DNA of 64,000 nucleotides from Gari tellinella (GCA_922989275.2 OV277870.1:41350356-41414355), one strand, 5' to 3'; numbered from the stretch's first letter, positions 59,001 to 64,000 are shown. The notes: generated by a model from the sequence alone, not told the origin. Made by a program: numbers and translations.

Positions 59001-60486
59001 TCCTCTTTATAACATATCATACTAAAGTGCACAAACCATGTGGAAATATGTTATGATGCATCAGATCTGGTACAATTTTTTTGTTTGATTAAACCTGCTG
59101 CATGCAACACTGTTTGAAATATATGGAAGTTTAACCCATTATGGTTACCCCATAAATACCTATTTTTACGCCTTAAATTATGTCTAAACTGAAAAAACAG
59201 ATCCAATTGATACAGTCATAAATAGGTATCATAAGAAATTTTCTTTTACTCAAGCATATTGTGAATTAAAGCAGACTGAAAGTAAAGCAGAATGCGCCTT
59301 TAGATGCATTCTGCTTTACTTTCAGCCTACTTTAAGTGGAAATGTATCACCAATACTAGAAACAGACTATAGGGTAATGGGGCCTAATGGGTTAAACTAA
59401 TGAACACTAGCAGCTCTGTTGTTATTTGATTTGATTTGATTTGTTTTGATTTAAGCTATCATCTGCTAGAACTGGGTAGAACCACCGACCTTCCGCAAGC
59501 CAGCTGGAAAGCTTCCCCACATGAAAAATCCGAAGGACCCTACTGGGATTCGAACTCACAGCGGTGAGGAGCTTAGTGATGTAAGTCACAGTGACTATAC
59601 CACTAGGCCACGGAGGCCCCGTTGTTATGTTTGACTTACCTTCTAGTTTAGTTGTGTATGAGGACAGTGGCAGGGACGGATCATGTATAACGAATACCTT
59701 CACCACTACAAAGCCCTCCTTGGTGTTAGCCTTGGCTACCTTGAAGAAACGCGTACTTCCCAGGCTGGTAAATAGAAAAGTGTACAGTAAAATCTCTCTA
59801 TTACCACCACTAAAACGTGTTGGTTATATAGGTGTCTACTGTCTAAGACAGGTGTCAGCTTAAAGCAAGGTGACAGTAAAACAGAAAGCTTCTTTTGAAG
59901 CTTTCTGTTTTACTTTCACATTCCTTTAAGCCGTTACTTGTCCTTTATACAATCAGTTAGTCTTCTTTTAAGTGGTCATAATATTGAGGGGCCACTGTAC
60001 AATGTATATCAAAATGGAATAAAGTTACAAAGTCAAACTTTTATTAAACGACTAATGATTGAAGATGCATGGAGATCTTTAGAGAGAGGTGACCCCTTAA
60101 TGCAGGGCAAAGTAATACAGAAGACACCTATAGGAGCCTTTTGCATTACTTTTGTCCTGAAATAAGCTGCTTTCTGTCATGAATACTACAAACACATAGT
60201 TGTTCAGTGGTCATTTAAAACAGGTTTGACTGTAGTTACAGATATAGAAAGTATTTCTAATACTTTATCCCTTTTGGCAAAAACACATTAGACACGTCTC
60301 GAAGACATTATTCTGATGAGTAGTCATAACAATGAATATAGGGTTTAGGAAATAATGTCAGAAGTATTTTATTAGCATTCCAGTCTGTACAAACCTGCAT
60401 TCAAATGAAGAGTCTGGAAGGTCTGTGAGATACTGCTCTACAGGCCAGATCTGTGAGGGAGCTATGCCCGTCAGCTGGTTACCCAT
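24245..60486 (-). CDS. PIK3R4: PIK3R4 / VPS15, class III PI3-kinase regulatory subunit, 33 coding exons
   Basis: VPS15 is the membrane-anchored scaffold that activates VPS34 in the Beclin-1 complexes making PI3P for autophagy and endosomal sorting. I joined exons by eye, using GT-AG sites and matching phases. Exons in transcript order: 60486-60395, 59764-59640, 58026-57971, 57454-57305, 52802-52701, 51439-51246, 50274-50148, 49210-49038, 48399-48279, 47455-47360, 46909-46815, 45692-45653, 44123-44041, 41798-41735, 40384-40231, 39528-39482, 38570-38469, 38086-37952, 37546-37409, 36207-36031, 34547-34447, 33754-33617, 33079-33031, 32607-32373, 32026-31837, 31347-31214, 29659-29575, 28676-28585, 27829-27725, 27328-27203, 26316-26159, 25550-25375, 24446-24245 (includes stop). 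The sum is 4062 nt, divisible by three: 1353 residues against about 1358 in vertebrates. The start [10 protein letters not shown] and end VVKVWK match the family. There is no frameshift or internal stop. The exon 22 donor could shift by 2 nt. The exon 1 5' limit and the poly(A) site are not certain. Confidence 0.96.
24784..25037. mobile_element. hAT-like MITE with 6-bp duplication and a B-type hairpin inside
   Basis: CAGGGCTGCCATAAGTTG and AAATGGCAGCCCTG ends, with CAATAG duplicated on both sides. The centre (about 24900-24985) is a near-perfect B hairpin, GCAGGCTGTAAGTAAAGCAG with its complement, normally seen in TTAA elements. Confidence 0.7.
25070..25312. mobile_element. B element (intron 32)
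   Basis: TTAAGCCGTTACTCC to GGAGTAAAGGGTTAA; apex GCACC...GGTGC, a paired variant of the usual GCGCC...GGCGC. Confidence 0.7.
28017..28203. mobile_element. A2 element, partly deleted
   Basis: TTAACTTTTTCAACACTAAG start; right half keeps GGAGCCATCTGATCTGGGTC and TGTTTGCAAATGTAATGAG. A longer copy is at 31573-31810. Confidence 0.6.
28427..28547. repeat. Long hairpin, ACATTTGATTGGTCAGATTT type
   Basis: Outer arms AAGGTTATAATGAGTTTG / AAACTCTTTATAACCTT; inner arms AAACATTTGATTGGTCA / TGACCAATCAAATGTTT. A related copy is at about 49545-49665. Confidence 0.6.
28715..29412. mobile_element. F element with TA duplication, split by a bivalve-type repeat
   Basis: CAGTAAAATCTCTCTATTAC and AATAGAGGAGTTTTACTG ends next to TA. 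A ~500 bp repeat (28808-29309) lies in its hairpin loop, bounded by CAAGGGCCACCATGGCCCT and GGCACTTCGTGCCAGGTGAG, in opposite orientation to the copy at 16.6-18.5 kb. Confidence 0.7.
30492..30600. mobile_element. Hairpin MITE, CGGCAGGGTGTAGGGCTTG arms
   Basis: CGGCAGGGTGTAGGGCTTGT and complementary ACAAGCCTGTACACCCTGCC; inner GAATTCCGTA / TACGGAATCC. It lies in PIK3R4 intron 26. Confidence 0.65.
31573..31810. mobile_element. A2 element, TTAA-flanked, perfect core
   Basis: TTAACTCTTTCAACATTAAG to GTTGAAAGGGTTAA, with hairpin AGCAAACAGTGTAGACAAAG around GGGCTCCTACAGGAGCCC. A related hairpin is at 41535-41602. Confidence 0.7.
32373..36207 (-). CDS. PIK3R4: PIK3R4 exons 20-24: linker between HEAT and WD40 domains
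   Basis: Encodes about residues 699-932. Exon 20 has [18 protein letters not shown], matching the vertebrate segment before the linker. Exon 21 has an amphipathic stretch, [16 protein letters not shown]. Exons 22-24 are basic and serine-rich ([20 protein letters not shown]) with little conservation expected, but NPEWRSMFG at the start of exon 24 matches the conserved EEWKSMFG anchor, which fixes the frame. The region is probably disordered and open to phosphorylation; this is inferred from composition only. Confidence 0.9.
33110..33302. mobile_element. hAT-like MITE, same family as 8848-9051
   Basis: CAGGGCTCCAGATAAG and CTTATCTGGGGCTCTG ends, with central CTAATTAGAATTGTCTCG / CGAAGAGATGATTCTAATGA hairpin. 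No clean target duplication remains. Confidence 0.65.
33779..33945. repeat. Partial reverse B element
   Basis: AACCCTTTATCTCATAGCC start and hairpin apex GTGCCTTATGGCGC; truncated on the right. Confidence 0.6.
34655..35125. mobile_element. B element with a second B element in its hairpin apex
   Basis: The outer copy is cut at its apex: AATGTGCC-TTAA ... TTAA-GGCACATT. The inner B (34824-35042) runs TTAACCCTTTACCCAAC to GTGGAAAGGGTTAA in reverse orientation. Removing it with one TTAA restores a perfect outer palindrome. Confidence 0.85.
35215..35466. mobile_element. B element (intron 20)
   Basis: TTAACCCATTACCCCATAA to GGGGTAATGGATTAA; apex GTGCC...GGCAC. A partial copy lies at about 35660-35800. 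Confidence 0.8.
36352..36626 (-). mobile_element. tRNA-derived SINE with 14-bp target duplication
   Basis: The tRNA head on the minus strand starts GAGGGGCCTCCGTGGCCTAG, with A box TGGCCTAGTGG and B box GTTCGAATCCC. A body with GGTCTTCCTCCACC and a tail TGTTGAAAGCGACGTAAAA followed by A/C-rich sequence resemble bivalve SINEs. Perfect direct repeats TTGGCTACAGTCAA flank it (36338-36351 and 36627-36640), so it is a fairly recent insertion in PIK3R4 intron 19. Confidence 0.9.
37177..37241. repeat. Near-perfect 65-bp palindrome, E type
   Basis: CAAACAGTTTGGAGCCAGAT and its complement around GACGCCGGGTAACCCGGCGTC, with one mismatched pair. Confidence 0.8.
37409..48399 (-). CDS. PIK3R4: PIK3R4 exons 9-19: HEAT-repeat region
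   Basis: Encodes about residues 340-698, helical HEAT repeats that in VPS15 form the arch of the VPS34 complex. Recognisable segments include [15 protein letters not shown] and LDRILPFI (exon 10), EARVRAE (exon 11), [18 protein letters not shown] (exon 13), [20 protein letters not shown] and LCVFFGRQK (exon 15), [20 protein letters not shown] (exon 17) and GLSDAEEF...GLLQKP (exon 18). Exon 12 is only 40 nt and exon 16 only 47 nt, yet the phases close. Exons 10 and 15 are each preceded in their introns by tandem copies of their own acceptor region. Confidence 0.95.
39895..40147. mobile_element. B element, reverse orientation (intron 15)
   Basis: TTAACCCATTATCTCATAGCC to GGAATAATGGGTTAA; apex GCTGCACCTTATGGCAAATTC is partly decayed. 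Confidence 0.75.
40354..40577. repeat. Tandem array of exon 15 acceptor region, 56-bp unit, 4 copies
   Basis: The unit joins about 32 nt of the start of exon 15 (CCAGCTCTAGATCATAGCTC, GACTGA) to about 24 nt of upstream intron (AACAAATAAGTAACATTTTT). CTGA landmarks sit at 40385, 40441, 40497 and 40553, exactly 56 bp apart. The copy at 40385 is the real splice junction. Confidence 0.9.
41155..41316. mobile_element. Hairpin MITE, AAGGAATAATTCGGAATA arms (intron 14)
   Basis: Outer arms AAGGAATAATTCGGAATATT / AATATTCAAATTATTCCTT; inner TATTCATGGAGGTATGAAAA and CTGGTCACAC / GTGTGACCAG; the loop is GAAACCGCTTCGCGGTTTC. Confidence 0.75.
41535..41602. repeat. A-type hairpin in an A2 copy
   Basis: AACAAACAGTGCAGACCCTG with a second arm CTGAGTCTACACTGTTTG; one arm has CCTGATC, the other GATCTGA, leaving unpaired columns. 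Confidence 0.65.
41880..42341. mobile_element. B element carrying a C element in its apex
   Basis: Outer B: TTAACCCTTTCCCCCATAG to GGTAAAGGGTTAA. At the apex GAATGCGCC-TTAA ... TTAA-GGCGCATTC a complete C element (42055-42258) is inserted, with its palindrome CTCGGCGTCTCATCCGGA intact. Confidence 0.88.
42885..43134. mobile_element. A element (intron 13)
   Basis: TTAACTCTTTCCTCCCTGAA to TAGGGTTCAAAGGGTTAA, core AACAGTGAAGACCCAGGTCA around GGGCTCCGTAAGGAGTCC. Confidence 0.8.
43504..43612. repeat. Two adjacent palindromes with co-varying arms
   Basis: 43504-43539 is perfect apart from a TG spacer (GCAAAACTATTCTAACT and its complement). 43573-43612 reads GCAAAACTATGCTAAC / GATAGCATAGTTTTGTAC. 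A lone half (CGCAAAACTATTCTAACTC) is at about 43338. Confidence 0.75.
44183..44419. mobile_element. F element with TA duplication
   Basis: CAGTAAAACCTCTTTATTAC and GTAATAGAGAGGTTTTATTG ends, TA on both sides. The hairpin arm is partly repeated (AAGCAAGGTGACAGTAAAAC then AAATCAAGATGAAAGTTAAA). Confidence 0.75.
44542..45531. mobile_element. M element (TA-type) with two further nested repeats
   Basis: CAGTGCTCCCTCCCTTCAAC and GTAGAGAGGGAGCGCTG ends with TA on both sides. Inside, a bivalve-type repeat (about 44715-45353; ATGCCCCCGGTGGCAT ... AGATGCCGGGGGCAT) is itself split at about 45126-45276 by a MITE with ends GTGGGTTAGAGGGCCTTTTC / GAAAAGGCCCTCTAACCC. An E-type palindrome lies at 45368-45437. 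Confidence 0.7.
45730..46031. mobile_element. P element (TA-type MITE)
   Basis: CAGTACTGAACCTTATTAAA and TTTAATAATGTTCAGTACTG ends, TA duplication. The motif CGATGGCAATTCGCTTGCGA recurs on both sides as subterminal repeats. Confidence 0.75.
46127..46512. mobile_element. Q element (TA-type) with a B-like hairpin inside
   Basis: CAGTGAAACCACTCTAAACC and GTTTAGAGGGGTTTAACTG ends with TA. CTAAACCGGA repeats fill the subterminal parts. A B-like copy (about 46215-46432) with hairpin GCTTAAAGCAGGTTGGCAGT interrupts it. Confidence 0.7.
47046..47296. mobile_element. B element, reverse orientation (intron 10)
   Basis: TTAACCCATTCCGCCATAGC to GGGGTAAAGGGTTAA, lying 64 bp beyond the exon 10 donor; arms GCAGGTTGAAAGTAAAGCAG and complement. 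Confidence 0.8.
47438..47710. repeat. Tandem array of exon 10 acceptor region, 93-bp unit, about 3 copies
   Basis: TTGACAAGACTGAAATATA at the real junction (CTG at 47456) is copied as TTGACAAGGCTGAAATATAC (CTG 47549) and TTGGCAAGGCTGAAATATAC (CTG 47642), 93 bp apart each time. About 15-17 nt of exon 10 is included; the rest is intron. Confidence 0.85.
47772..48022. mobile_element. A element (intron 9)
   Basis: TTAACTCTTTCCTCCCTGAA to TCAAAGGGTTAA. The core has one unpaired column: ACCCTGATC on the left, GATCTGGGT on the right. Confidence 0.8.
48827..49014. mobile_element. F element abutting exon 8
   Basis: CAGTAAAAACTCTCTATTAC left end and AGTGGTCGTTATACTC right end; core GCTTAAAGCAAAGTAAAAGT with complement. 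The right end lies 24 bp past the exon 8 donor. Confidence 0.65.
49038..60486 (-). CDS. PIK3R4: PIK3R4 exons 1-8: myristoylation site and protein-kinase-like domain
   Basis: Encodes residues 1-340. Gly2 of MGNQL is a typical N-myristoylation site, which in VPS15 anchors the complex to membranes. Visible kinase landmarks are Lys53 in VVVKVF, the catalytic loop HGDIKSEN with Asp146 (exon 5), the metal-binding segment as TDFAS (163-167) rather than DFG, the IAPERF motif (195-200, exon 6) and MDIFSAG (234-240). DFA in place of DFG is normal for VPS15 and is not decay. Exon 4 encodes [12 protein letters not shown] and [14 protein letters not shown], which are highly conserved family segments. A 42-nt stretch at the start of exon 5 is copied in a tandem array just upstream in the intron. 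Confidence 0.96.
49254..49465. mobile_element. C element (intron 7)
   Basis: TTAACCCTTAGCCCGCC to GGCAGGCTAAGGGTTAA. The stem shows two fresh mismatches (GAGATGCTGAGTTACTCGGC). Confidence 0.8.
49545..49665. repeat. Long hairpin related to 28427-28547
   Basis: GGTTGAGTCTAAAATCGTTC / GAATGATTTCAAGCTCAACT arms around a TTTGGTTGGTCAGATTTGAG loop. Confidence 0.55.
50305..50454. mobile_element. R element, small MITE
   Basis: CAGTCGAACTTCGATAACTC and GATATCGAATTTCGACTG ends over 150 bp. It lies about 30 bp upstream of exon 7 within intron 6. Confidence 0.6.
50771..51024. mobile_element. B element (intron 6)
   Basis: TTAACCCTATACCCCATAG to GGTAAAGAGTTAA; apex GCGCCTCAATGCGC. Confidence 0.8.
51496..51852. 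mobile_element. M element with E-type palindrome
   Basis: CCGTGTTCCCTCTCTATAAC and GTTGTAGAGAGGGAGCGCTG ends, TA at 51494 and 51853. The E palindrome (51687-51756) reads CAAACAGCTTGAATCCAGAT with GACGCCGC/GCGGCGTC tip, one mismatch. Confidence 0.75.
52095..52345. mobile_element. A element joined to a B element
   Basis: TTAACCCTTTGAACCC to GGAAAGAGTTAA, sharing its last TTAA with the B element that follows. Core ACCCAGATC versus GATCAGGGT leaves one unpaired column. Confidence 0.82.
52342..52592. mobile_element. B element joined to the preceding A element
   Basis: TTAACCCTTTACCACATAGC to GGAGGAAAGGGTTAA; apex GTGCCTTAAGGCAC. It ends 108 bp past the exon 5 donor. Confidence 0.82.
53544..54832. 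mobile_element. hAT-like element with perfect 8-bp duplication, inside the exon 5 array
   Basis: Ends TAGGGATGTT and AACATCCCTA; CTAGAAAT duplicated at 53536-53543 and 54833-54840. Subterminal AACCGGTTAACCG motifs on both sides look like repeated transposase-binding sites. No transposase frame. Confidence 0.88.
54924..56116. mobile_element. TA-type (pogo/Tigger- or mariner-like) element, inside the exon 5 array
   Basis: CAGTAAAACCTGTC and GACAGGTTTTACTG ends, TA at 54922-54923 and 56117-56118. AGCGGTCACCTG motifs are repeated near both ends. The target, TACATGATTAATGG, is recovered exactly on removal. Confidence 0.88.
56200..56448. mobile_element. B element (intron 4)
   Basis: TTAATCCATTACCCCATAA to GGGGTAATGGGTTAA; apex GTGCCTTAAGGCAC, perfectly paired. 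Confidence 0.8.
56774..57022. mobile_element. A element inserted at the stem-base TTAA of a B element
   Basis: TTAACTCTTTCCTCCCTGAA to TCAAAGGGTTAA. Flanks read ACAGGTGAGTAA and AGCAGGCTGAAG, the normal B stem base (CTTAAAGCAGGC), so the B copy (about 56735-57220) was the target. Confidence 0.8.
57698..57946. mobile_element. B element ending near exon 3
   Basis: TTAACCCATTACCCTATAA start, GGGGGAATGGGTAAA end (TTAA decayed). Ends about 25 bp from the exon 3 donor. A chimeric F/B fragment lies at 57491-57615. Confidence 0.7.
58058..58194. mobile_element. hAT-like MITE, internally deleted
   Basis: CAGGGTTCCAGATCAG and TTATCTGGAGCTCT ends; ATATTA at 58052-58057 and 58195-58200. Same family as 8848-9051. 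It begins 32 bp upstream of exon 3. Confidence 0.65.
58320..58806. mobile_element. Bivalve-type repeat with GGTGGCATCC/AGATGCCGGG ends, inside a B element
   Basis: Starts ATGCCCCCGGTGGCATCCTT and ends TATAGATGCCGGGGCAT. Two units contain AAATTAGGTCAAGGTCAAAA and GGTTGGGTGATATTGGTGGA. It interrupts a B element beginning near 58262. Confidence 0.7.
59131..59395. mobile_element. B element (intron 2)
   Basis: TTAACCCATTATGGTTACCC to CCTAATGGGTTAA; both ends have small insertions. Confidence 0.7.
59426..59620 (-). mobile_element. tRNA-derived SINE, short copy next to the exon 2 donor
   Basis: Same family as 36352-36626, with the intact GTGGCCTAGTGGTATAGTCA head and GTTCGAATCCC box but a shortened body and an ATCAA-repeat tail. 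GTTGTTAT is duplicated at 59418-59425 and 59621-59628. Confidence 0.8.
59785..59997. mobile_element. F element (intron 1)
   Basis: CAGTAAAATCTCTCTATTAC left end and AATATTGAGGGGCCACTG right end next to TA; core GCTTAAAGCAAGGTGACAGT around AAGCTTCTTTTGAAGCTT. It ends 21 bp upstream of exon 2. Confidence 0.7.
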
Positions 60487-60503
60487 CTTTCACGGAATGT
60501 CAG

Positions 60504-60512
60504 TCAGGCCAT
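60504..60512 (-). other. Two-codon upstream ORF (Met-Ala-stop) before the PIK3R4 start
   Basis: An ATG in strong initiation context (ACCATGG) sits 26 nt upstream of the PIK3R4 start, out of frame, and reads ATG GCC TGA. If this stretch is in the mRNA it makes a minimal uORF, which could dampen translation or lead to reinitiation. I have no transcript evidence for the leader. Confidence 0.4.
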
Positions 60513-60530
60513 GGTCCACAGGTATTAACT

Positions 60531-60750
60531 GTAGTAAAACATCTCTATAATGACCACTAAATGATGTCAATTTGATTGACTCAATTATAAGATATTTATG
60601 ACAGGTGACTGTTCAAAGCAAGGTGACAGTAAAATAGAAAGCTCCTTTAGGAGCTTTCTATTTTACTGTCACCTTGCTTTAAGCTGTCACCTGTCTTTTA
60701 TGCAATTAATTAGTCTTCCTTTAAGTGGTCGTAATAGAGAGGTTTACCTG
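60531..60750. mobile_element. F element whose end abuts the first coding exon of PIK3R4
   Basis: Left end GTAGTAAAACATCTCTATAA, right end GTAATAGAGAGGTTTACCTG, core GTTCAAAGCAAGGTGACAGT with complement around AAAGCTCCTTTAGGAGCTTT. On the minus strand the left end reads GTTTTACTACAG, a plausible 3' splice site for exon 1. Confidence 0.7.
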
Positions 60751-60752
60751 TA

Positions 60753-61629
60753 CAATACTGAGAAGTCAAAATGAATAAATTGGTGATCCATTCAACATTA
60801 AGGAAATAAATATTTATAAGATTAACACATTTAAAATTCAATTTTCTAATGGTACAGATTACTTCTGTTTATTTTTACCTTAAAAAAAGCATCTTATAAT
60901 CTTAAGATTTTAACAAAAATAAAATGACTTGCATGTCTCAGCTTTACACAGTACTACAAGTAACAGTAGTCCCAAATTTAAGACTTTTCTTTACCAATTT
61001 GTGTTAGCCTAGCACTTATAATTTTTAAGCAACAGAGCTAAAACAAAATCATAGCAATGGAGCTAGATGCACATGTTTGACACCGACAACAATCATGAAT
61101 GACCGAAAACAACACCTTAGTCTTGCTTTTGGTCTTTTACTGTGTCGAGTCAATAATATAGTGAATGTGTCAAACTAAAGCAGGACTACCATTTCTCAGG
61201 TATTGTGCCGGTAATCTCATTCTCAGGCATTTCCCCCAATTTTTACAATAAGAACTATATAAAGTCTTTATTTTGAAAGGAGTGGGTAAAGTTGCAACAT
61301 TGTTTTTTGCTCCTTCTTATGTCATTTCATGGAGAAACTTCATGTTAGACTCATCAATGTACACCAGGAGGAGCCATTTTCTGAAGTATATATGTTTGGA
61401 TTAACTCCTTCATTCATCATTGGAGAACTCCTTCTGGAGACTCCTTCTTAAGAAGGGTTGCCAGAAGGAGTCATGTCATGCTTTCCACGTTTCTAATGCT
61501 AATGGAACATGGCTCTTATATATACTCTGCATTAACTTCTTTTCTGCACAGCCTATCTGATTGGATTGTAAACAAGAGAGAATGCCGGAGGTCCTATTGG
61601 AACTGTTGAGAAAGAATTCAGTAAATCAT
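60753..61629. other. No gene seen; upstream of PIK3R4
   Basis: AT-rich, no exon-like frame. A small hairpin AACTCCTTCTGGAGACTCCT / AAGAAGGGTTGCCAGAAGG lies at about 61425-61475. Confidence 0.4.
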
Positions 61630-61822
61630 CAGGGCTCCAGATAAGGCGAGTATTTCAAAAAATAAAATCTTAATTTCTGCATTAAATCCTATGGTGTCAC
61701 TACTCATTAGAATCGTCTCGAAGAGACGATTCATATTAGTAGTAACACCATAGATTTTGGTGCTCAAATGAGTGAGAAAATAGAAGATTTGTTCAGTTTA
61801 CCCCCTCTTATCTGGAACCCTG
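61630..61822. mobile_element. hAT-like MITE with 6-bp duplication
   Basis: CAGGGCTCCAGATAAG and CTTATCTGGAACCCTG ends; AATCAT at 61624-61629 and 61823-61828. Central TACTCATTAGAATCGTCTCG / CGAAGAGACGATTCATATTA hairpin. Confidence 0.8.
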
Positions 61823-62252
61823 AATCATACTTCCGAGTGGTGTGGTGGAATATGTATTTCGTGACATTATGATAATTTTAAGGTATATTTAATATATAGG
61901 GTAAGAATGGTAAGAAGGAAATGTACTTCTTTAAGTCAGTGACAGTTATATCGCTGTCAGTCTTTGCCCTAACCCACTTGCCCGAAGCCCGGGACAAGTG
62001 GTTTCTGATTCGGGAAAGTGGTATTTAAATCAGAATTAGTGATATTTTCAGAATAAGTCATATAACAGTGAAAAATCAGTTTTAGCCAGTTTCTGTAAGT
62101 TGTCTGAAAAACTGAAGGCAAAGACTGTTATATTTTTAGTTCACTAATAAAATTTGCGAGTATCGAAATGTATCAGTAGGGAAATGTACAGTTACAAAAA
62201 TGTCTACCAAAAAATAGCCTGGGTAGCGAACTGACAGTGGTGAATGATACCA

Positions 62253-63570
62253 CAGGGAACTGGCTCATAGTCAAGTGTTCTATATATATGATAATATAAT
62301 AAAGGGAAATAACACGGATTGTCACCCACCACGGTTGATCGCGATTTTTTTACAGTCATGCAAAGACTGGGGGAAATGAAACCTACCCACATAATAAACA
62401 CTTAATTACGAACCGAGCGACACCAAATTTTTATATTTCCATCACCATAGTAAAGCGGGGTGGGCTCAAATATTTCGGTTTTGCGGTGTTTTCTTGGTCT
62501 CGGAACCGAACTCGTCGTCACAGCGGTCACGAATTGCCAAGACTAAACACGGACACATGCGCCTTCTGCACACGGAAGACTGACTGGGATCGATAAGTTA
62601 TCAATAAATAAACATTTACTTACATCAACAGTCATCAAATCCGTATCTTTATTGAGGTATATCACTCACTTTCTGTTCATATATTCATAACACGTTTGTG
62701 CTCCATTTTGAGTAATTCAAAACGAGGCTATGTTACTCTGAGGTATGGAGCGATTTCATTGGCTGGCTGGCCCATGCGCTAAATTTAGATCAGCCATCTC
62801 CAGCATAAACACAACATGTCAAAATTCAGGAATTCATGTGAAAGCGATTTAACAAGTAAAACATGATTGTCTCTTGGTAGGTATCATTCATCAATACAAA
62901 TGACCCCAAGAAAAGCGTGTAAGGTTCCCTAATACTTATTATTCGGCAATTTCAGTATATTGCATTTCCCGCGATCTGTCAAAATGCATATAGACTGGTT
63001 CCCGCCCGCTGTTAATACGTTGAATTCTTGCGACGGTAACAAGTTTTGTTTTCAATTGACTGACCAATTACTACGACCGTTTCACTTCCCTAGCCTCGAT
63101 TTGATTTACATAAAATGGATGTCATGCGTGTTATTGCTTGACAGAACCGAAAGTGAGTGATTATCCTCAATAAAGATACGGATTTGATGACTGTTGATGT
63201 AAGTAAATGTTTATTTATTGATAACTTATCGATCCCAGTCAGTCTTCCGTGTGCAGAAGGCGCATGTGTCCGTGTTTAGTCTTGGCAATTCGTGACCGCT
63301 GCGACGACGAGTTCGGTTCCGAGACCAAGAAAACACCGCAAAACCGAAATATTTGAGCCCACCCCGCTTTACTATGGTGATGGAAATATAAAAATTTGGT
63401 GTCGCTCGGTTCGTAATTAAGTGTTTATTATGTGGGTGGGTTTCATTTCCCCCAGTCTTTGCATGACTGTAAAAAAAATCGCGATCAATCGTGGTGGGTG
63501 ACAATCCGTGTTATTTCCCTTTATTATATTATCCTATATATAGAACACTTGACTATGAGCCGGTTCCCTG
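62253..63570. mobile_element. Fold-back element, 427-bp inverted arms, 12-bp direct flanks
   Basis: Left arm 62253-62678 and right arm about 63143-63570 are almost identical inverted copies; the outer ends are CAGGGAACTGGCTCATAG and CTATGAGCCGGTTCCCTG. TGAATGATACCA occurs directly on both sides (62241-62252, 63571-63582; 10-12 bp, as the boundary base is ambiguous). Long inverted ends with a 9-12 bp duplication recall Mutator-like or fold-back transposons. No transposase in the 464-bp centre. Confidence 0.8.
62679..63142. promoter_or_regulatory. Possible bidirectional promoter in the centre of the fold-back element
   Basis: CCAAT boxes face outward: CCAAT on the minus strand at 62762-62758 and on the plus strand at 63064-63068, 79-84 bp from the inner edge of each arm. 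Each arm then carries a consensus donor, GAT|GTAAGTAAA (left after 62634, right after 63198). The left one could be a PIK3R4 5' non-coding exon. This is inference without transcript data. Confidence 0.3.
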
Positions 63571-63582
63571 TGAATGATACCA

Positions 63583-64000
63583 GGTAGCTTAAAGTGAAAT
63601 CTAAGTCAGAAATTTGCGGTACATCTAAATAGAGTCAGGAAGAGTCTTTAAACCACCTGACACCGATGCAACCATATCTCTACTCTATTGAGTCTTACTT
63701 TATTTTCTGTTTGGTTAAATAGCTGCCTATCAGGATGTAAGAATAATTTGGTATTTCTCTTTATCGCTAGAATGTAGATGCAATCGAGTTACGGTTAGCT
63801 TAGTGAAAAAAGACGTTTCTTTGAGGGAAAGTGTACGATCTGAGAGCTATCCGAATTCATGTGCCTTCCGAAAACTCAAACAGATATTACGGAATTAAAT
63901 AGAACCACATTTGAAAACTGTTTAGCATATTTAAGCTCTCTGTTTCGGAATATAAAATGATGATACATGTTAATTTTAAAAATCAATATAGGAAAATTTG
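63583..64000. other. No gene or repeat recognised
   Basis: AT-rich sequence without coding features or clear palindromes. Confidence 0.4.

Noticed and set aside
63226..63504. 92-codon minus-strand frame
   Set aside because: It lies in the right arm of the fold-back element, has an inverted twin in the left arm and shows no protein family features.

Overview
This window looks like animal nuclear DNA, most likely from a bivalve mollusc. It is AT-rich and intron-rich, has no bacterial-type operons, and is full of short palindromic transposons, a tRNA-derived SINE and long ~100-150 bp tandem repeats of a kind common in bivalves. The taxon is an inference from repeat style; the host genes only show that it is an animal.

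Two genes are clear, both on the minus strand. The main one is PIK3R4 (VPS15), the regulatory subunit of class III PI3-kinase. It runs from a start codon at 60486 to a stop at 24245 in 33 coding exons, all with GT-AG introns. The joined reading frame is 4062 nt (1353 residues) and has the family layout: myristoylation start, protein-kinase-like domain, HEAT repeats, linker, WD40 domain. The second is a short three-exon gene at 9621-7644 (220 residues) that I read as CDCA3/TOME-1, a mitotic-entry protein, from two DPRSPT..RTP motifs and a C-terminal KEN box.

Layout: 1-7.6 kb holds repeats only. 7.6-9.7 kb is CDCA3. 9.7-24.2 kb is intergenic: LINE fragments split by a hAT-like element that carries a satellite, then nested bivalve-type repeats and MITEs. 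24.2-60.5 kb is PIK3R4 with repeat-packed introns. 60.5-64 kb is its upstream region, dominated by a 1.3 kb fold-back element with ~427 bp inverted arms.

Most non-coding DNA is short elements built around a hairpin. The largest groups are flanked by TTAA (piggyBac-like; here called A, B and C). Others end in TA (pogo/Tigger or mariner-like; here F, M, P, Q and R), and some have 6-bp or 8-bp target duplications (hAT-like). The same hairpin cores recur inside elements with different ends, arms co-vary between copies, and elements insert at the TTAA in the apex or stem base of other hairpins. Separately, three PIK3R4 introns carry tandem arrays that copy the 3' splice site plus the first bases of exon 5, 10 or 15.
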